Of a stretch of DNA of 64,000 nt, positions 24,721-39,015 are shown one piece after another (position 1 is the first letter of the stretch; the number at the start of each line of letters is the position of its first letter). Made by a program: the position numbers and the translations under genes. The stretch spans positions 1 through 64,000 of the forward strand of contig CATKHT010000130.1 of the NCBI GenBank assembly GCA_949752745.1. The letters are read 5' to 3'. This DNA comes from Protula sp. h YS-2021 (Eukaryota; Annelida; Polychaeta; Sabellida; Serpulidae). Under the pieces are notes generated by a model, which searched no databases, had not been told where the DNA came from, and was given only the letters and a program-made list of their open reading frames with translations.

Positions 24721-26845
24721 AACAATATAGTGTAGTTGTTTTATCTACCTACTTTAAGTGCTAGGTACAGCACCCGCCTTACTAATTACACCCACGGCAA
24801 TTACTGATTGCTCTTGTTTGTTTTTTTTTTTTTTTTTTTTTTTTTTTTTGTGGGCACTCCTAGTAACACGTATGAAGAGGGTCGGGGGAAGGAGTGGCGC
24901 AAGGGATGCCTTTTTATAATGCAAGTAACAAAGCTGTTTCTTTTCTAGAAAAGTTTCGAACTGGCAAAAAAGTTTCTTAGAAAGGTTTCGAAATCTCAAA
25001 AATGGCTTTTCTGCAAAGGAAAAACAAACCAAAATCAGACTGAAAAGTTTTTAAAGTTCTATTTGAAGGGAGGAAGTTAGTTAAAAAAAATGATATTTTT
25101 GGCCAAGTGTTTAATATTTCGCCTTTGAGAAATAGGTTCTCGCTACCTCAGACATTCTGAAATGTCAGAAGATTCCTCATCCGATTGGGAGATCGCGGTG
25201 CTTAGTATTAAATGTGTTACCAGAGAAACTTAATTTTGTGGCCAGGCGCAGTCAACAGTTTCTTGTTGTCCAACAGCCAACCTCTACGACGATTTTTTGT
25301 GTTGTGTATAACACATTTTCACTCACCAGACCCACTGGGGATTCCGCAGAAGTAGTACTCATAAAAGTGAGGAACTACTTTTTTAAATATCCGTCTGCTC
25401 TGTGTTTATACATCACAGATAGAGCCACCCAAAGTTCAGGTGTTGTATAACAACGCCATTTTCGGACTTGAAAGTACTTCATGTTGAGTGAAATAGGTTA
25501 ATCTCTGCTAAATTTTGCAGGCTGGAAATAGCATGCCAAGGGATCCTAAAAGAGGGGGAAGGGGAGCAAAAAGAAACGATAAATAATCAATAAAAAAGGG
25601 GGTTGCAGTAATTTTAAATTTCAACTTAAAATATTGTAGCATAAATGTCCCCAAGTGAACAGTTCTTGATTGACCCTAACACACACGTCGGTATGTATGC
25701 CCTTCACTGTTTTAAAATATAAATTGTATTTGAAACTGTTATGACATATGCAGTGAATTGATTATTAGAAATAATGAATGATGACGTTAAGTGGCAGTTA
25801 AAATTGCGCAAGGAATGCACGCCCTCATTCAGAAGAAATTGAACAGGCAAGTAATGCCTTTTCCATGTGTTATCTTATATTTTTAGCGACAAATAAATAG
25901 CATCAAATCAATTATAAACAGATTGGTAAAATTATATGTGAGCTTTCTTTAAATGAATTTTGGAGACACTATATTTATTTCAACGAGTCTTAATAAGAAT
26001 GTTAAGTAAGCATCGTCGTGTTTATAATAAAAATACACACGTGTTTGTATTAGCAGCTCGAAAACCGTAACCGGAGGGAGGGAGGAAGTAACGAAGGAAA
26101 GGACGGGCGGACGGACGGAGGGACGGACGGAGTAAAGGGCGGAGGGAGGGACGGACGGACGGACGGACGGGAGGAGGGACGGAGGGACGAAGTGAGGATC
26201 GGACGGAGGGACGGAGGGACGGTCGAACTTTTTCTACAAGACCGCTTTGTGCACAGATATTAGCCAATTTTATGTTTATTTCAAGTTTTATTACGAGAGT
26301 ATATTTCTTGCTGTCGTAGGAATACCACAAGAGGTAACTAGGACTGAGCTTAAAAGGGTGAGGCAATATTCTATCGCTGCAAGCAACTGGCCCTTCGTTT
26401 GACCAACGGTGATTTCACCAACGGACAACTGACCAACGCCTTAAGGAAAAAAACGGCCATTTGACCAACTGACCAACTTAAACCCCAACCGGGAGAGCCC
26501 GGGGGTCTATAGGATTGCCCCCCTGTCCGTTCCTCTGTCCATTCGTCCGTCTGTCCGTCTGTCTGTGCGAGCGTTAGTCTCTCCATCCGTGTGTCACACT
26601 TTGCATGCTGTTTTTGTCGCCCCACAAGTTCTCTGAAACTATTTATCCTGGGCATATACAACCTTGCACAGTGAAAATATATATATTGCAGTTGTGCAAC
26701 GTCTTATTATTTTTCAAATCGGCCAAAAATTGCCAATATGGCGACTTGTCAAAAATTGTGATATCTTGAGATAACTGCAATGTAAGACTTAGGTGCTTTC
26801 CACGCGAGTTCCCCGAAACTATTTATCCTAGGCATATGCTTCCTT
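24721..26845. other. Non-coding stretch with simple repeats
   Basis: Includes a T-run of about 28 (24822-24849) and a G-rich GGAC/GGAG short-repeat block (26085-26225). An inverted cluster of TTTGACCAACGG-type motifs (26395-26480) is related to the clusters at 17100 and 29225. 26630-26845 matches 16440-16610, that is, the segmental duplication. No gene seen. Confidence 0.5.
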
Positions 26846-27835
26846 GCAAATTTTGACAAGTTCAGCCAAGCAATTCTGGAAGTGGGAAGGATGTTGTACA
26901 AGGATTTCAGTGCTAAGGTCATAAAGTCTGAACAAATCTATCAGACCAATTAGCTTGTTGTCGCCGTTACTTTTTTTACTATTTGTAGATTGGCTACTGA
27001 AGGAAACGGTAAACAGTGAAAAGAGAGGTTTCACGTGGTCTTTTACATCTCGAAGACCGAGACTTTGCAGATGATATCGCTTTGCTAGTTCAAAGACACA
27101 AAGGCATTCAATGTAAAACTTTAGACCTCACATCAAAAAGCAAACAGATTGGCCTGAGCATCAAACTCGATAAAACCAAACTCATGAAATTGCACATCAC
27201 CTCAGAACAATCTGCTACCATCGAAATTAAAAACACAGAAGTGACTGAATTCATTTACCTGGGAAGTAGAATCACAATAGATGGAAACTCTGAAGAGGGT
27301 ATCAACAACAAACTAGCAAAAGCCAGGGGAATGTTTGCATCACTCAAAAACGTCTGGAAACCCAACAAGATCAGTACAAAAACTAAAATTCGTATTTTCA
27401 AGAGCAATGTTATTGCAATACTCCTCTATGGGCCAGAATCGTGGAAAGTGACACAGACCATCAACAACAAGCTAGATGTTTCCCAAACAAGATGCCTCCG
27501 TCGTATGTTAAAAATCTTTTGGCAGAACACCATTCCCAACGACGAACTGTATCGCCGGACAAACACTACACCAATCTCGATTGAGATCAAACGAAGAAGG
27601 TGGCGATGGATAGGTCATGTATGCAGAATGGATCCAACAGCCATTCCCCGGATCCCAATGAGGTGAAAAGAGGAAAAGAGGACGACCGAAAGAGACATGG
27701 AGGAGGTCGGTGGAGAAAGAGATGAAATATCAAGGCTGGTCATGGGATCAAATACAGAAATGGTCAGCGGGACAGACAACACTGGCGTTCTTTGGTGATG
27801 GCCTTATGTGCTCCAAGCACGAAGAGAATTAAGTA
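26846..27835 (+). pseudogene. LINE reverse transcriptase remnant, copy B (internally deleted)
   Basis: Starts with the same GACAAGTTCA(G/A)CCAAGCAATT block as copy A at 13500, then jumps to the equivalent of 14520 (ATGTTGTACAAGGATTTCAG), so about 975 bp of RT is missing. Frame 27016-27666 then reads cleanly: FADDIALLVQRHKGIQ (intact FADD), LYGPESWKVTQTINNKLDV and RRRWRWIGHVCRMDP. Better preserved than copy A in the retained part. Confidence 0.85.
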
Positions 27836-30635
27836 AGAATATGCTTGTTTCAAGTTATTTCAACCTTTTTTCACCAAATTGTTTTTTTATTTACTGCACA
27901 TGATCCTGCAATTGAGGCAAGTGAATCCAGGTCAAAATGACTACGGCCAAAATGACTACGGCCAAAATGCCCTCAAGAACTGCATGGAGGTAAAATTGAC
28001 TACGGCCAAAATGCCCCAGATTTTTATTAGAAAATTTAACTAATTTAGGGATCTTTTGGTATTTTATATTTTGCAACAAAATTGGTATTTGGGTCTTTTA
28101 TTTTGTCAACAAAAATTTTTTATTTTACGAAGTAAAAATTTTTGTTTTTTATTCTTCCATTAATTATAACATAAACTGAACCAATGTGAAAATGTGATGA
28201 GAACATATTTACACACGCGCAATCATCTTTTTCTACAACTAATGAGAACTAGAGCTGGAATAACGGCTAAAGCAAACATGTTTAAGTGTCAGAACTTAAG
28301 AAGCGCATCAACCCTCATACGATCAAGTTACTGTCAAATAACGTTGGTGTGATATCTACTCTGAAACGAACAGTCCCACAACATCCCATATCAACCCTGG
28401 AGTTCTTGATTCCCCAAATTCACTGGCATCCAACGTATGTTTTGTCCGATGCCGCGCATTTTTGGAAGATAAGAATGCGACATTTTGTCGCCAGTTGCAT
28501 GCATTCCCTGTTTCTAGACGGATTAAGTACACTGGGGCATTTTTTGAAGATAAGAATGTGTCGCCAGTTGCATGCATTCCCTGTTTCTAGACGGATTACG
28601 TACACCGCAGACGGATGTGGTGCACTCATTGTCAATAGACAGCGTAGTGAAAGTGACACGAACTACTCCGGACAGTGCGCTAAAAACCCGCAACGTTGCA
28701 TAAAAGTTTTTGTCTTTTATTATTATACTTTTCATATCTGGGGGCATTTTGACCGTAGTCATTTTGACCCACCTTGCAGATTTTGGGGGCATTTTTACTG
28801 TAGTCATTTTGACCGGATACCGAGGAAAGGATATAGGTCAAATTGATACCTCTGCCTAATTCGGATTAAAACGGCCCTTTGTACGAATTAAGAGTAGCTA
28901 AAATAGACCCATAGTTGTAAAAACAAACGCGATTGACATGACATTTCTACCTAATCTGGAATATAACCCTCTTTGTAAAAATGAAGAGTGGGGCGTATTA
29001 GACAGACAATATTCCAGTACCTTTGACACCCAGTGGCAGTGAATGGTTTTGATGGTTTTCCTGTTATAGCTCCCCTCTTAAAATGAACAGTACCCTTGAC
29101 GCCAATTGACGGCTATTAGTTTTGGTGGTTTTAATATGACACCTGAGAATTTGTGATAAAGAGTGATAAAGTTCAAAATATTTTTTTGCAGAAAGTTGGT
29201 CAAATGATCGTTTTTTAATTAAGTTGTTGGTCAATCGACCGTTGGTCAAGTGTCCGTTGGTCAAATGTCCGTTGTCAATCGACCGTTGATCAGTTGGTAC
29301 GGCACCCGATCCTTTCAGCACGATTCACACATACAAAATATGTTGTTTCTCCTTCATTGGAACTTCTTAGATTAAGATCTAAAATTGAACCTGTTTAATG
29401 CTTTCAGATTACCACCATTTTCAGATTATTCCCCGATAATCTGAATCGATTTCACGTTACCCTGGGGGTAATTTGAAAACAATTTAAGATTACCTTCCGA
29501 TTTCAGATTACTCCCTCAAAAAGTTAAAAAAGGAATAATTTTCAGATTTGATATTGTTATTCCAACATGGCCACCTATGCAACGATCTGAGGCCACTTGA
29601 ACACTTTCGATTATCCGTCTTTGTTCGAGTGGATCCCGAACCAAAAAGATTTCTCTGTAAGAATTTTCAGAAGCATTGTTTCTCTCAGATTTGTGCTTGT
29701 AATACAACTGACCAGATCACACTACGCAAAGTTTTGATAGTCTACGCATATTAACCTTTTGAGTTTTCGATGCACCACTCGGATACTTATTATTTACCAC
29801 AGAGTCAAAGATAATATTCATATTGTTTTTTTTTCTCATTTTCGTGGTCTGTCATTATCATGTTTGTTTGTCTACAATACGTACATAAAAACCTTATTGG
29901 AAAAAATGTCGACAAATAAGACACGAGTCAGCGGCGACGGATTAGTATGGAATTAATGTTTTGGCATGATAACCGTAGCATTGCAGTACGCAAGCGGCAC
30001 GCGTCAGCTCCACCGGAGTAGTTGTGCACACCGATAGGCGTCCATAGGTATAACACTCTTGGCGACTTCAGTGCAACTTTGTGCACAAAAAAAGGAAAAC
30101 TACAAAAGTTAGGAATATAGGGAATCTGACACTTTTTAGCGACATTACGGCTATCAAAGGAAATGTGTTCTATGCTGTCAAACTAATACCTACCTCTACT
30201 GGAAATTCCCCCGCCAGGTTACATTTGACTTCTTTTAAGAAAACACACCTAGTACATATATCCGTACAAATAAATTGATCAACCGAAACTAGTATAAATA
30301 TTTAGAAAAGAAAAACAAAAACATATCATTCATAGTATGGGGATGGAGTAAACTAAAATCGATTTCAGGACACCCAGGAGGTAGCTTGACATCGATTTCA
30401 GATCACCGGGGAGTAATGTCAAATCAATTTCAATCTACTGAGGGTAAATGCTTGGGAGGGTAATTTAAAATCGGTACATCTGATCAAATTACTTCACATT
30501 TTTTGAGAAACAAAGTACCAGTGTAGTCTTTTCCACGCTTTCAGACAGTTAATTTTTAAGGAATCCAAAAATTACAGTTCGATAATTTTGGACAACGAGG
30601 CACAAAATGCTATTCCACACACAATGACTTTGAAG
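27836..30635. repeat. Left part of segmental duplication, copy B (non-coding)
   Basis: Counterpart of 16670-18466. Contains an extra about 950 bp (28230-29180) bounded by inverted ACTACGGCCAAAATG / CATTTTGACCGTAGTC motifs. This holds an 80-bp tandem duplication (GTCGCCAGTTGCATGCATTC, near 28486 and 28561) and may be a non-autonomous element. No gene supported. Confidence 0.65.
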
Positions 30636-31228
30636 TTATTTATTTCGTACAAGAATTAAATCTTTAACATAAACCTTCTTTTTGTTATCATTTGAAACAA
30701 GCACTTCAGACACTTCATATCCCTGGGATTTCATGTACATTTCTATTGCGCCACGACCTCCGGGGGAATGTTTGAACTCAACGCTTATTGTCTGAATATT
30801 AAACTGATGAAACGGTATAGTTTTTAAGACATCCAGTTCTGCTCCTTCTACATCTAAACTAAAATAATCGACCTTTGAGATGTTCAGAGCATAAAGCATC
30901 GAAGCAAAAGAAAAACAAGGAACTTTCACTGTGGATAAACCAGTGGCCAAGGCATTCATTTTTCCTCGTTGTCCACAGCTATTACCGTTTCCAAAGTTGC
31001 ACTTTGTGGCTATACCAAGCATTGTTGGGTAAGGTTTTGTACTTATACAGGCGTTAAGAGTCCATGCGTTTCTGTTCTTTCCCCGGATTTGCGTGTAATA
31101 GAATGGATTGGGTTCCACTAGCAGTCCAGTCCACCCGTAGAGTACCTCTAGTGGTAATGTGTTTGATGATGTTTCCCCATCAAAGGCACCGCACTCCACA
31201 AAAGTACCGTTTTTCGTACCATTTAAAA
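30636..31228 (-). CDS. FkbM-family methyltransferase gene 2, exon 2
   Basis: Same length (593 bp) and splice site as gene 1 exon 2: TTTTAG acceptor at 31229-31230, stop at 30636-30638. FkbM motifs are conserved (FVECGAFDGETSS, GLLVEPNPF, DYFSLDVEGAELDVL). With exon 1 at 34030-34423 it gives about 328 residues. No stop or frameshift. Differences from gene 1 cluster in one loop (FGNGNSCGQRGKMNALATGL region), perhaps a substrate-facing region; that is inference. Confidence 0.85.
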
Positions 31229-32534
31229 CTAAAACAAAAAAATGCGTATTAGTACCAGTTTTTGACGCTAAGTAAATCTGCTAGTTACAATGATTTTCCG
31301 AATGTTAGATAAAATCATAAACAGAAAAAGTCACGCTTGTCACAAAAACTGTTCCAGAAGTCTAACCTGGCCTGTGAAGTTTTACTCTCGAATTAAATTA
31401 CATACAAACTTCATGGTCTGGACTGAACTATTCTGTTTACGAAGCACAACACAATATTTTTAGTTGGATTTTTCTAGTTTACGGTTGTCTGTTTAGGTTA
31501 TCTTGTAATTTTTTGTAGTGTTTCTTGTCAGAAGACACAAAATACTAATACATACTTGTCCTCTAAAAGGTTGTTTTTGCCACTTTTCTAGCTTAGTGTT
31601 CACAATTTGTCATTTTCAATTTGATTACACCGGGCCGCCTGACAGTTGTTTACAGTCGATTTGGTCACTCCTTTTTAAAGCACAACTCAGTGAAGCGATT
31701 GTGAGATGAGAGAGCTATCTATCAATGCAAAATCACTCAGACGAGGCAAAAAATTCACTCAATCAATATTTAAAGCAGTAAAAGAAGCAAAGAAAAATTG
31801 CCACAATGTTATCTCTAGCTACTGATAGCTGTGAGTTGTGCATTTTAACTGTGAACTCACGTTTGTTACATATATGAGAATAGCGCGACATCATTGACAC
31901 ACTCTCAGCCATGGCAGGTAGTGGACCAATGTTTTACAGGTATTCTATACTCGGGGGCAATTTGTATCTTATGTGTTACCATGCGTGTCCAAAAAACGCA
32001 GAGAAAGGGGTAATCTTGAGACTAGACGCGGCGCGCACGGAGTGCCAATTTCGTAAAAAGGGGGTATTTTTTCGTTTGTTTCCCACAAAAGGGAGTTATT
32101 TCGGAGTTTCTCTCTGCATTTTAGTTAAATTAGTAAAATTTTAGGTAGAACATTGAACACTGATTTGCTGTTCTTGTAAGATGTCTGTGGCGAGAACCGC
32201 ATAAATCGTAAAGATGTCGGATATACCACAAACCATGCAATCTGAGGGTGGTCATGTTTGCTAGTGGATTCATTTGAGTCAAATAGTAATGTCCAGAAGA
32301 CCAGCAATTATGTGCTTAAAGTGGTAAAGCAGAAAGATCGACTCCAGCGCATTGAAGACTGAACAGTCGTGGTTGTTTAATGGTCGACAGTGAAATGCCT
32401 CATTGTTACAGAAACCACATTGTTCAAGACCAGCTAATGACAGTGAATGCATATGTACGTTCCAGCTTAATAGAGGTGTCAAAAGAAAATTCACCTGTCA
32501 GCTGATAATGTGGAGACAGACAGAGAGGGAGAGA

Positions 32535-32579
<45 letters not shown>

Positions 32580-34029
32580 ATCATATAGAAATGTAATAAC
32601 TAATGACCTGCGAAAAGAAATGCGGCCCTACCACAACCCCAGACTTTGAAGATATTCACAGCTCTTAACAGAAATACGATGAAAATAGGATCAAAATGTT
32701 GCTAAGATGAAGTTAAAGAAAGGGGTTATATATGTATGCAGCTGGTCTACATAGAATCCTTCAGATAGCACAGAAAGCCAAAAAGCCTTGAAGGTAACCC
32801 CCACTTCCCTCTAATTGTTGATTTCATTGCTCCCGAAGACGATTTTGCACGCAATCCGCGCATCTCGCCAAAACCGAAGTCAAGGCTAGGCCAGTTAGAA
32901 AAGTGTGCAAAGAAACAAGGACACAGCTGCATATCAAAAATGGATAAGCCAAAACGTAAACACAATAAAAAGAGATGGGTCAGCCAGAAACCAGTTAACA
33001 ACGATGTCACTGGGTGAACGAAAGGAATACGCTGTTATCTAATATCTGTGCTTGTTGTCTGACTGAATGATTATGCCTATGCTCCTTAATTTGAGGTAAA
33101 CATTCAGATAACCAGGAAAAATCTAAAGCAGATATCAACAGCTCTCAATACCCATGCTTTAAACACACCAAATATTTTAAAACGACAATATTTTATTTTA
33201 AACCAAGCAAGATGTTGCCAATATTCATCACCCCTTGGCAGTGATCCATCAAACGTAGTACCAAGTAAGTGTTGGTAGACTAGCAGTCGGGCTCGCCTTG
33301 CCTCGTGAAGGTACCTGTATCTTACGATAATAGGCTCTTTGTGCTGAAATCGGATGGGAGATGCCAATAAAAGGTCCGATGTACAACAGCGAATTCTCGA
33401 GAATGCATTTACTACCACTCCCAGGCAAAATAATTAGAAATTTGACAATAGCTTTAGAACTGTATATCAAAGACGGAACTGGGGTCGGATGGTGCAAAAA
33501 TGAGCACCGCAAATAGAGGTTCAACTATTTTCTAGATATTCTGCTCTGAGCGTCAAGCGATTGTTCTGTATTCAACACCAAAATAAGTAAAATATTAGGG
33601 TTGTTAACACTTTGGCGGCACAAATAAGGAAAGTTTGCCGTCTTTCAATATGAAACAGGAAGTTATAGGGTGCATAGAATATAATTTAAAGTTTATTTGT
33701 CTGACCGGATGATGAAGCAGCTGAATAACTTTCAGATAAACATATCAAAAATTGAACCAGTCATGTTGAAAAATGACGCAGGGAGACATAGTTATACTTA
33801 AAATAAAATTGATCATGACGAAATATATCCTTCATCAGGAAATATATTCTTCTGATGATCGCAATGCTTATGAGATTAAGCAGAATGGTCGGAGTGAAGG
33901 TATATGCGAAATTATAGATCTTAATTGCTTGAATCGTCGCATCACACTGGGTTTAAATAATCTCACAAAGCAGGTGATCTGAAGACCGCCTTTAATTGAA
34001 CAAGTGCAATACCAACTTTAAATACGCAC
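31229..34029 (-). other. Intron of FkbM gene 2, with (GA)n tract
   Basis: 2.8 kb, GTGCGT donor and TTTTAG acceptor. Much longer than the gene 1 intron and largely unrelated to it. It contains a (GA)n microsatellite at 32519-32577 (GAGAGGGA then pure GA). Frames on either strand show no recognised domain. Confidence 0.6.
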
Positions 34030-34423
34030 CTTTAATGATTGAATCTGCTTGAGGGGTTCCAATGAATCCGCTCAGCTGCGGTGGGCTGGACACGTCGGGC
34101 CCTTCCAGTAGCATATTGATGACAGCATCTGCACGCTGCTGCTGTGAATTTCTATCTGCGTTCCTAATTGCTTCATTGAACTTTTGTATGAACAAAGCTG
34201 ACTTAGTAATCATTCGAAAGCGCTGCAACGGACTAAACTGCTGTTGTCCTGTTGCTACGTGTCCGTATCGTATTTGCTCCCCAGCATTACATATATCTGT
34301 TTTGTAGTTCAATATAGTTATTATTACAATCAAACATATCACAATTACTGTGTTTAATGAACAATTATTTAAGAAATTCCTTTTCAGGAAAGACTTATTT
34401 TTCAAGCTTCCAGATTTAATCAT
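34030..34423 (-). CDS. FkbM-family methyltransferase gene 2, exon 1 (signal anchor)
   Basis: ATG at 34423-34421, donor AAAG/GTGCGT after 34030, phase 1 as in gene 1. A hydrophobic anchor at about residues 22-38 (NTVIVICLIVIITIL) is followed by a stem ending SGFIGTPQADSIIK. Nine residues longer at the N-terminus than gene 1 and clearly more diverged in this exon than in the catalytic exon. Confidence 0.8.
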
Positions 34424-37400
34424 TCTGTATTGTTATGTGTAATGCAGCTCTATCATATTAGTTTATATGAAATAATTGCAGGCAGTCAGCAGTAATTCAA
34501 ATAAGCAGCTTTTGTTATAATTTAAGCATGGTTCGATTGATGAGTGCATACATTATCCCAGAAAATCAAAGTGTGTTTTTGATATAATACCAAAATGTTG
34601 ATATGTAAAATACTGTTAGTTTTAGAGCTATTTTGCATTTTACATATCTCATTTAAAGGATGGCTATGAATTGTAGATCTGATTAATCCAACATAACACC
34701 TTTTTCGCAAGTCTTCTCTTTAACCATATGTTTATTTATGGTAGTAAAGTTTTAAATTGATTTGTAAATTACTTGAAAGCAAATTTATTTAATTATGGTT
34801 TAATTATAACTGTGAATGTTCTGTCTCCAAACGTTGTTGCTAGTTATTTTTTCCAACACATCCTTTCATATGAAAACAATCGACAGTTGGTATCTTTGAG
34901 AATTACCATATTCCTACATAACAAATTCATTCGTTGCAAAGTTTGATTACCAGTAGATAAATAGTCTGACCACATGTAGCATATTCAATATATCATCAGC
35001 AGATGGAATAGGAACATTAGTTCCTTCAGTTTCCAATATAAACCAAACAAAAGCGATTGTTAGCGGAGATCTATATGACGGATGCGAGTTATTATAGAAT
35101 TATGAATTGTTGGCATTGTCATTGCAAGAAAGTGTAATTTGCAAATTTTACAAACAAAGTCATTATTAAAATGAAAAAAAGAGATTGTGTGATTGATAAA
35201 CGAAAATCTTATGATTAGCTATTAATCAAGTAGTAAACTAGAACCGCATTTCGTTAGCGAAATGTTAAACACTTGACAAAAATTAAAACACAAAAATACG
35301 TCCTTCAATGGGTTATTTCTTGAATAACATAAAGTATTTTACAACATGCATACAGTGTGTTATACAACTATGTACAGAGCTTATGGCACAGCATGTATGC
35401 CACTTATAATATTCTAAAAATCGGACCACTGTCAAAAAAAACTTCATATGTTGATAACTTAATACCAGCTAAATATATTAACAAACCACACAGCTTGATT
35501 ACGTCTTATAAATCGTGAAGTGTGGTTTTTGTTGACTTAAGGTTTGATTGACTGATCAGGCATGCGCTGTGCTATCTGTTTACGCAGTGAGAGCTCGCAC
35601 AAAGCTGAGCAACTGTTTGGTGCTCTGTGCTGTACGTTAAATGCTCCGCATTTATTTGCAAAAATACACTCTATTCCCATTGAGTTTTAACAAAGGAAAC
35701 GAAATCGAAGACGAAAATAAAAAGTGACATGCACACGTTTAGATCAAGCCCTTCATAAGTCCCAAGTTTCATGGACCTAGGACCCATAGTGTCAGAGAAA
35801 AAGACCCAAAAAATCGGAAAACTGTCAAGAAGAAAAAAGGATGGACGGCTGCTCGCACAAATTCATATAACCCTTCCAAGCTAACGGCTTGTCAATTGTC
35901 AATGATGCACTTCTTGATGCAATTCCTCTACAGTGCCATCCCTTAATAAGAGCAACTCCGCATTAAGAACACTTGTACAATCGAACACCTGGATAATAGG
36001 GCACCTGTAGCGAGATTCCTGTATAAGAGCACTTCCGAGTTATGACCACTTGCACAATGGGACACCTGGATAACAGGACAACTCTAGCGAGACATGTATG
36101 AGAGCACGTCCCAATTATGACCACTTCTACAGTGGGACTCTGAATAAGGACACCTCAAATTGTGATCACTTTTATGGTAGGATCCTACATAAGACATACT
36201 TGAATATGATTTTGCAAAATGCAAAAAAAAAAGGAAAAATGCGTTTTGAATTTTAAGGAGGAGTTGGAATTAAGCTAAATTGCTTATACAACAAATAAAA
36301 CTGGCTGAATTAATAGTAAGCACAATTATACGAATTCATTTTGGATGAAAGGAGAGAAGGACTTTTGTTACAGAAAAGCTGTCAAATCAGTAAGTTTGCA
36401 AATTTTCGGAAAATTTAGGAAGTTTGTAAGCTTTCTTACTGAGTCAGAAAGTGTGTGAAGTGCCTGAAATATTTCTAGAATTTTACAAACTTTCTGATTT
36501 AGGGCTTGGAAATTTGAAAGTTGGCTTGAAATTACAAGCCATTCATTGTGGTAGTCATAAGCAAAAACTGATTTCAAAAAATTGTGATGATTAAACTGCT
36601 TTTCGGTCTGTGACACCACTGTTGTGAATGGAATCAAATGAATTGTTAATAAATGCTGATTGCAATTGACTTATTAGATTACACCGAGGGGAGTACAATA
36701 AAAGAGCGTTATTTCTGATCATCCTCTAAAAATATGCATTTAAACACAATTTCATTCAAACTGAACAGCCTGACGAAGTCTACAAACACTTGGTGTTTCT
36801 TCCATGTCAAAGAAGTGTACAATTTCACCAGGCTCAAGTTCCTTTTGTCGTTTTTTCTTTTCAAACACTTGCTGTTCGAGCGTTTCAGTGCACTTTACCT
36901 TCCTGAATTTGGGCATCCTTGTCAGTTTTAGGATAGAAATAAAGGTAGTGGATCATGTTTTTACACGAATAAATTAAACCCAGCCAGAGCCGAACTTTTT
37001 AAAAAATTTGTTGCTTCTCTTTCAAAAATTATTGTTTCTGTTTTCTATCGTTAGATTTTGTTTCAGGATTTATAAACTTTTTTAAACATCTATATTTTCT
37101 GTTTATAAACTGCTTATTTTAAAACGTAATGCTAGCACCGAAGATAAATTATCGTTTGAAAATCAATTCTTAATACTTTTTTTGTGTTACACGCATAGAG
37201 CTTTCAATTTTGTACACCCAGCCCTCCGGTCGATTGTTTTTCTTTTACTTGCTTTCAGACCCGTTCGGATCAGTTCTTTTTTTCTGTTTGGGATTTTAGT
37301 GACCTGGCCGGGGTTGACAAACAAGGTTAATATTTTTCTTGTCTCTTTAGCTGTGATAAAACATAAATTTATTTTAGCAAGTGACATTCTTCAGCAGTAT

Positions 37401-37907
37401 GTTTATTTATTGTAAAGTTTTAAATCAATACATAGATTTGTTGCGGAAATTAATTACGGTATACATTCTTTCTTCCAAAGTGTCATCTTAAGACAATTAT
37501 TTTAGACATTTTTCAAAAGCCCTTTTCATATTGAAATATTAATGTCTTTATGAAACTTTCGCATAAATTAACTTAACAGAAAACAATTAAGTAACTTCCG
37601 TCAAAGTCCGCTCTTTAGTTTTCATTCTTTTAAACCAGTTGTCTTTCATTGTTTTTTGCATTCAGATAAATCATTACCAGCTTTGCCTTATGACTTATTT
37701 TAAACGGTTCGCAGTACAAAGAGGGTTATACAAAATGTTTTACCACAAAACAAAGTTACAGCTATAAAGTTTTTACAATAAAACTAAGTATTGCATTATG
37801 TTATGAAAGAATCTTTTTTTAAACATTTCATGTTGATTCATAAACAAAGCTGCTGATAAATCAATTTTAAATCATTTTGCAAAGGAAGTTTAAAACAAGT
37901 TAACTGG
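34424..37907. other. AT-rich non-coding region
   Basis: No coding sequence I can support. 35925-36190 holds an imperfect repeat of the type GGGACACCTGGATAACAGGA / ATTATGACCACTT, similar in style to the repeat fragment at 15642-15830. 36368-36637 is open on the minus strand but low complexity. Confidence 0.5.
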
Positions 37908-38326
37908 CACGGTGGTGGCTCAGTCGTGGTTTGGGGAGCAATAAACTTTGGATGGAGGTCCCAGCGGCTCATTAATGATGGAAAAGTGACCGCTAACAGT
38001 TATATGGATACTGTTTTGAGCAACCAAGTTGTCCCATTTTGCAGCAACGTCAGGACACCATTTTTGTGTAGGACAATGCCCGCCCACACGTTGCTCGGGT
38101 GTGTAGAGATTATTTAGTGGCTAATAATGTTGATGTGCTCCCAAGGTCGGCATATTGTCCGGATATGAATTCCATAGAACATCTATGGGATCATCTGGAT
38201 CACCAAGTTCGAGCCCGTAATCCACCGCCTCAAAATCTCGCGGAATTGAGGCAAGCATTGATTGAGGAGTGGCATAGATATCCTCAATACAAATTTAACA
38301 GGTTGATAACTTCAATGCACAGTTGA
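37908..38326 (+). pseudogene. Tc1-type transposase C-terminal fragment
   Basis: Reads GGSVVVWGAINFGWRS then, after a frameshift near 38060-38100, RSAYCPDMNSIEHLWDHL and LRQALIEEWHRYPQY. This is the characteristic end of Tc1 transposases, around the second and third catalytic acidic residues. The second-Asp region (normally DNA.PH-like) is scrambled. No inverted repeats located; a dead relic. Confidence 0.8.
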
Positions 38327-38589
38327 AACCAGGCCCTACTGCGTTCCAATGGATACCACACACGGTATTAGCGGCGGTTATAAACATTATAAATTGAAGA
38401 AAACTCAAAACGGCATATGCACTGAATTTGACGTTTTGTGACCTTTCACTAAAATTTCTTCAGAAGTTCCATTTTTCGATTATATTGTGACACTATCTTA
38501 GAGGTATCTTTGGTACAGATTGGAAGCCAATTGAACAATTAAGTGAGTAACAATATTTTTTTATTATATGCGAACTTTCTGTTGTCCTT

Positions 38590-39015
38590 CAGTATATGTT
38601 GCAGGGTTTTGATGAAATGGGAGAATACGCGTACTCCCTGAATTTGTTTGCTTTGCCAGTCAGGGAATGCATGACTTCCTGAAATTTCTAAAAAATACGC
38701 ATACTTCCTGGATTTATTCGCCGTGCCAGTCAGTTAATACACGACTCCCTGAAAATTTGTTCACTATGTGTGTCAGGGAATACAGGACTCCTTGAACGAT
38801 CTAGGTAATACGCACACTCCCTGAATTTGTCCCCTTTGCCAGTCAGGGAATGCATGACTCCCTGAAATTTCTAAGAAATACGCATACTTCCTGGATTTGT
38901 TCGCCCTGCCAGTCAGGGAATACATGACTCGCTAAAATTTCCAGGGAATTTGCGTATTCCCTGAAATTCATAGTGCTTTACTCCGTGAATTCCCTGAATG
39001 CTTCAGAGAATTTGT
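38590..39015 (+). repeat. Tandem repeat, about 4 copies of 105-120 bp
   Basis: Units contain GAATACGCGTACTCCCTGAA, TTTG(C/T)C(C/A)(G/C)TCAGGGAAT and CATGACTCCCTGAAATTTCT. Sequence is dominated by CTCCCTGA and TCAGGGAA, which are complementary, so each unit can also fold. Confidence 0.8.
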